NCBI GenBank assembly: GCA_003388505.1
Contig: QQVO01000021.1
Span: forward strand, 1-64,000
Origin: Planctomycetota bacterium
GTDB taxonomy: Bacteria; Planctomycetota; Planctomycetia; Planctomycetales; Planctomycetaceae
Length of the DNA stretch: 64,000 nt
Direction: 5' to 3'
Shown here piece by piece: positions 61,836 through 64,000 of the stretch. Numbering within the stretch: the first letter of the stretch is position 1; the number at the start of each line of letters is the position of its first letter. The notes below the pieces were generated by a model. It did no database searches, had not been told where the DNA came from, and worked only from the letters and a program-made list of their open reading frames with translations. Made by a program: the position numbers and the translations under genes.

Positions 61836-63299
61836 TTACGCGAGGATTTCGTTGAGGACTCGGCAGGGTTCGACGCCGGTGAGGCCTTGGTCGAGGCCCT
61901 GGTACTTGTAGCGGAAGCGGTCGTGATCGTAGCCGAGCTGATGCAGGATGGTGGCGTGCAGGTCGCGGATGTGCACCGGGTCCTGGACGATGTTGTAGGA
62001 GAAGTCGTCGGTTTCGCCGAGGATGGTTCCGCCCTTCATGCCGCCGCCGGCCATCCACATGGTGAAGCAGCGGGGGTGGTGGTCGCGGCCGTAGTTCTCT
62101 TTGGAGAGTCCGCCCTGTGAATAGATCGTGCGGCCGAATTCGCCGCCCCAGATGACGAGCGTTTCGTCCAGCATGCCGCGCTGCTTGAGATCCTGAATCA
62201 GACCGTAACAGGGCTGGTCGACGTCCATGCACTGGTCCGGCAGGCGTCCGGCGGCGTTGGCGTGCGTATCCCAGTTGTTGTGGTAGATCTGCACGAAGCG
62301 GACGCCGCGCTCGACCATGCGGCGGGCGAGTAGCGCGGTGTTGGCGAAGGTGCCGGGCTGCTTGGCAGCCTCGCCGTAGAGTTCCATCGTCGACTCGGGT
62401 TCGGAGGCGATGTCGGTCAATTCCGGCACGCTGCTCTGCATCCGAAAGGCGAGTTCGTACTGCTGGATGCGGGTGTGCGTTTCCGGATCGCCGACGAGGT
62501 TGTAGTTGAGTTCGTTGAGAGCCTTCAGTCCGTCGAGCGTGGTGCGGCGGACTTCCCCGGGGACGCCGGGGGGGTTGTTGATGTAGAGGATGGGATCGCC
62601 GCTGGTGCGGAAGGCGGTGGCGGCGTGTTCACCGGGTAGGTAGCCGCTCGACCAGAGCCGGGCGGAAATCGCCTGCACCTGTTCGGTATTGGTCGGCCGG
62701 GCCACCATGACGACGAACGTCGGCAGGTCTTCGTTGAGCGAGCCGAGACCGTAGGACATCCAGGAGCCGAGACACGGTCGACCGGAAACCTGGTTGCCGG
62801 TCTGGATGAAGCTGATGGCCGGTTCGTGGTTAATGGCCTCGGTGTGCATGGAGCGGATGAAGACCATGTCGTCGACCATCTTCTTGGTCCACGGCAGCAG
62901 TTCGCTGACCCACATGCCGCACTCGCCGACCTGCTCGAACTTGAACATCGACGGCGCGATCGGGAACCGCGCCTGGCCGCTGGTCATGGTGGTCAGCCGT
63001 TGGCCCATGCGGACCGAATCGGGCAGGTCCTTGTCGTACCACTCGTTCATCACCGGCTTGTAGTCGTAGAGGTCCATCTGGGCGGGACCGCCGACCATGT
63101 GCAGGTAGATGACGTGCTTGACCTTGCCGGGGAAGTGCGTGGGGACAGCGCCGGGCTGCCCTGATGCAGATTCCCCGCCGAACGCTCCCGGGAGATTGCC
63201 GCCCATGAGAGACGCCAGCGCGGCCCCGCCAAGGACGTGGGAGCCTCGGGAGAAGAAGTACCGGCGGGTGATGTTTTGTTTGAATTCGTCGAACGTCAT
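61836..63299 (-). CDS. DUF1501 protein with Tat-like signal
   Basis: A 487-residue member of DUF1501, an alkaline-phosphatase/sulfatase-fold family abundant in planctomycetes. The N-terminus (ITRRYFFSRGSHVLGGAALA) carries a twin-arginine-type signal, which supports export after folding. Later segments are GKVKHVIYLHMVGGPAQMD, VFIRSMHTEAINHEPAISF, NWDTHANAAGRLPDQ and VIWGGEFGRT, which hold likely metal and active-site residues. DUF1501 genes are usually paired with DUF1549/DUF1553 cytochrome-like genes, and one follows upstream. Their joint function (proposed in complex polysaccharide or sulfated sugar degradation) is not proven. Confidence 0.93.
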   Translation of the reverse strand: MTFDEFKQNITRRYFFSRGSHVLGGAALASLMGGNLPGAFGGESASGQPGAVPTHFPGKVKHVIYLHMVGGPAQMDLYDYKPVMNEWYDKDLPDSVRMGQRLTTMTSGQARFPIAPSMFKFEQVGECGMWVSELLPWTKKMVDDMVFIRSMHTEAINHEPAISFIQTGNQVSGRPCLGSWMSYGLGSLNEDLPTFVVMVARPTNTEQVQAISARLWSSGYLPGEHAATAFRTSGDPILYINNPPGVPGEVRRTTLDGLKALNELNYNLVGDPETHTRIQQYELAFRMQSSVPELTDIASEPESTMELYGEAAKQPGTFANTALLARRMVERGVRFVQIYHNNWDTHANAAGRLPDQCMDVDQPCYGLIQDLKQRGMLDETLVIWGGEFGRTIYSQGGLSKENYGRDHHPRCFTMWMAGGGMKGGTILGETDDFSYNIVQDPVHIRDLHATILHQLGYDHDRFRYKYQGLDQGLTGVEPCRVLNEILA

Positions 63300-63309
63300 G
63301 GGTCTGCTC

Positions 63310-63355
63310 CAGAGTGGCCGACTCGCGGAGCGAGTCGGTTACATTGGGGCCGGCT
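63310..63355 (+). repeat. Dispersed palindromic repeat R3, copy 3
   Basis: The hairpin CCGACTCGC-GGA-GCGAGTCGG (63318-63338) with the trailing GTTACATTGGGGCCGG fills the 54-base space between the DUF1553 stop and the DUF1501 start. It matches copies at 12190 and 24929. Confidence 0.75.
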
Positions 63356-64000
63356 ACTTGCACAGCACTTCGTCCAGGTTCATCAGTTGGTTTGTGAGCA
63401 TCGTCCAGGCGGCCAACTCGGATTGATTCATGGCGTCGTCGGCCGGCATCTCGCCGACTCCGAGGAGCTTGCGCGCGTCTTCAGGATGCGCGTCGTAATG
63501 AGCCGACAGTTCTGTCAGCGAGTTTCGGATGATTTGCAGTTCCTCGGGGCGGAATGACCGCATGACGAGACGCTCGGAGATGAATTCGATACGACCGTCG
63601 AAATCGTCTCCGCCCTCCCGGATCGCTCGCTGGGCCAGATACTTGGCGGCTTCGACAAATTGCTCGTCATTGAGCGTCACGAGCGCTTGCAGCGGTGTGT
63701 TGGTCCGCTCTCGCTGGACGACGCAGAACTCCCGGTTGGGCGCATTGAAGATGTCCATGGATGCGGGAGGCGCCATCCGCTTCCAGAACCAGTACATGCT
63801 GCGGCGGTACAGGGCTTCGCCGGAGTCCCGTTCATAACTGCGGGTGTTGCTGACATTCATCGCAATCGCCTCCCACACGCCTTCGGGCTGGTAGGGTTTG
63901 ACGCTGGGCCCGCCGATCGTGGGCGAGAGGAGCCCGCCGGCGGCGAGGGCATAGTCGCGGACCATCTCGGCGTCCATGCGGAACCGCGGGCCGCGCGAGA
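63354..64000 (-). CDS. DUF1553 protein, C-terminal part, cut by the window edge
   Basis: The visible 207-plus residues are the C-terminal end of a DUF1549/DUF1553 planctomycete protein. SRGPRFRMDAEMVRDYALAA runs to the window boundary, and GALYRRS-like text, NREFCVVQRERTNTPLQALV and SLTELSAHYDAHPED are typical of DUF1553. The reading frame is open to base 64000, so the start and the N-terminal cytochrome-type domain lie outside. Same strand and upstream of the DUF1501 gene, the usual pair. Confidence 0.9.
   Translation of the reverse strand, partial: SRGPRFRMDAEMVRDYALAAGGLLSPTIGGPSVKPYQPEGVWEAIAMNVSNTRSYERDSGEALYRRSMYWFWKRMAPPASMDIFNAPNREFCVVQRERTNTPLQALVTLNDEQFVEAAKYLAQRAIREGGDDFDGRIEFISERLVMRSFRPEELQIIRNSLTELSAHYDAHPEDARKLLGVGEMPADDAMNQSELAAWTMLTNQLMNLDEVLCK

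Overview
The window is high-GC chromosomal DNA from a bacterium of the phylum Planctomycetota. The phylum call rests on gene types: an adjacent DUF1501/DUF1553 pair, several secreted PDZ proteins, WxPGYW-repeat proteins, large multidomain sensor kinases, c-type cytochromes of the DUF1501/DUF1553 'planctomycete' kind, and many short palindromic intergenic repeats. Genus cannot be fixed from the sequence alone. No tRNA, rRNA or CRISPR array was seen.

Layout. Positions 0.3-11.8 kb hold envelope and secreted proteins (a di-heme cytochrome, a GYW-repeat protein, two PDZ proteins with low-complexity tails, a PRC-barrel protein, a gluzincin-like peptidase), a baeRF3 protein, a degenerate receiver and a 44-residue membrane protein. 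Positions 11.8-18.6 kb are dominated by one 1707-residue CheB-CheR-PAS-GAF-kinase-receiver protein, flanked on both sides by repeat-rich gene-free DNA that includes a MITE-like element with terminal inverted repeats and an 8-bp target duplication. Positions 18.6-29.8 kb hold another PDZ protein, small unknown proteins, a hybrid kinase coupled to a membrane protein, a cytochrome gene frameshifted at a run of nine A, and a P-type cation ATPase.

The most interesting part is 30.3-54.9 kb, a polyhydroxyalkanoate (PHA) plus propionyl/methylmalonyl-CoA island. The plus-strand arm encodes a phasin-like domain fused to a short-chain dehydrogenase, a phasin, a PHA synthase with a PhaE-like N-terminus, and both subunits of an ATP-dependent propionyl-CoA carboxylase. 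PhaR lies between them on the other strand, and a palindrome matching the published PhaR operator pattern precedes the first gene. The convergent minus-strand arm runs from thiolase (phaA) through phaB, a short PhaE-like protein, a second PHA synthase, a UbiB-like atypical kinase, methylmalonyl-CoA epimerase, both mutase subunits and MeaB to a four-gene, sodium-pump type methylmalonyl-CoA decarboxylase. Many of these genes overlap by 1-4 bases. Together they link succinyl-CoA, propionyl-CoA and acetyl-CoA to polymer storage and to a sodium gradient.

Positions 37-61 kb also carry fructose-1,6-bisphosphatase, ATP-type PEP carboxykinase, a phosphofructokinase with pyrophosphate-type signatures and a DhnA-type class I aldolase, so glycolysis/gluconeogenesis genes border the storage island. 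The window ends with a family-4 uracil-DNA glycosylase and a DUF1501 gene followed by a DUF1553 gene cut by the window edge.

All functional assignments come from reading protein motifs; no database search was run.
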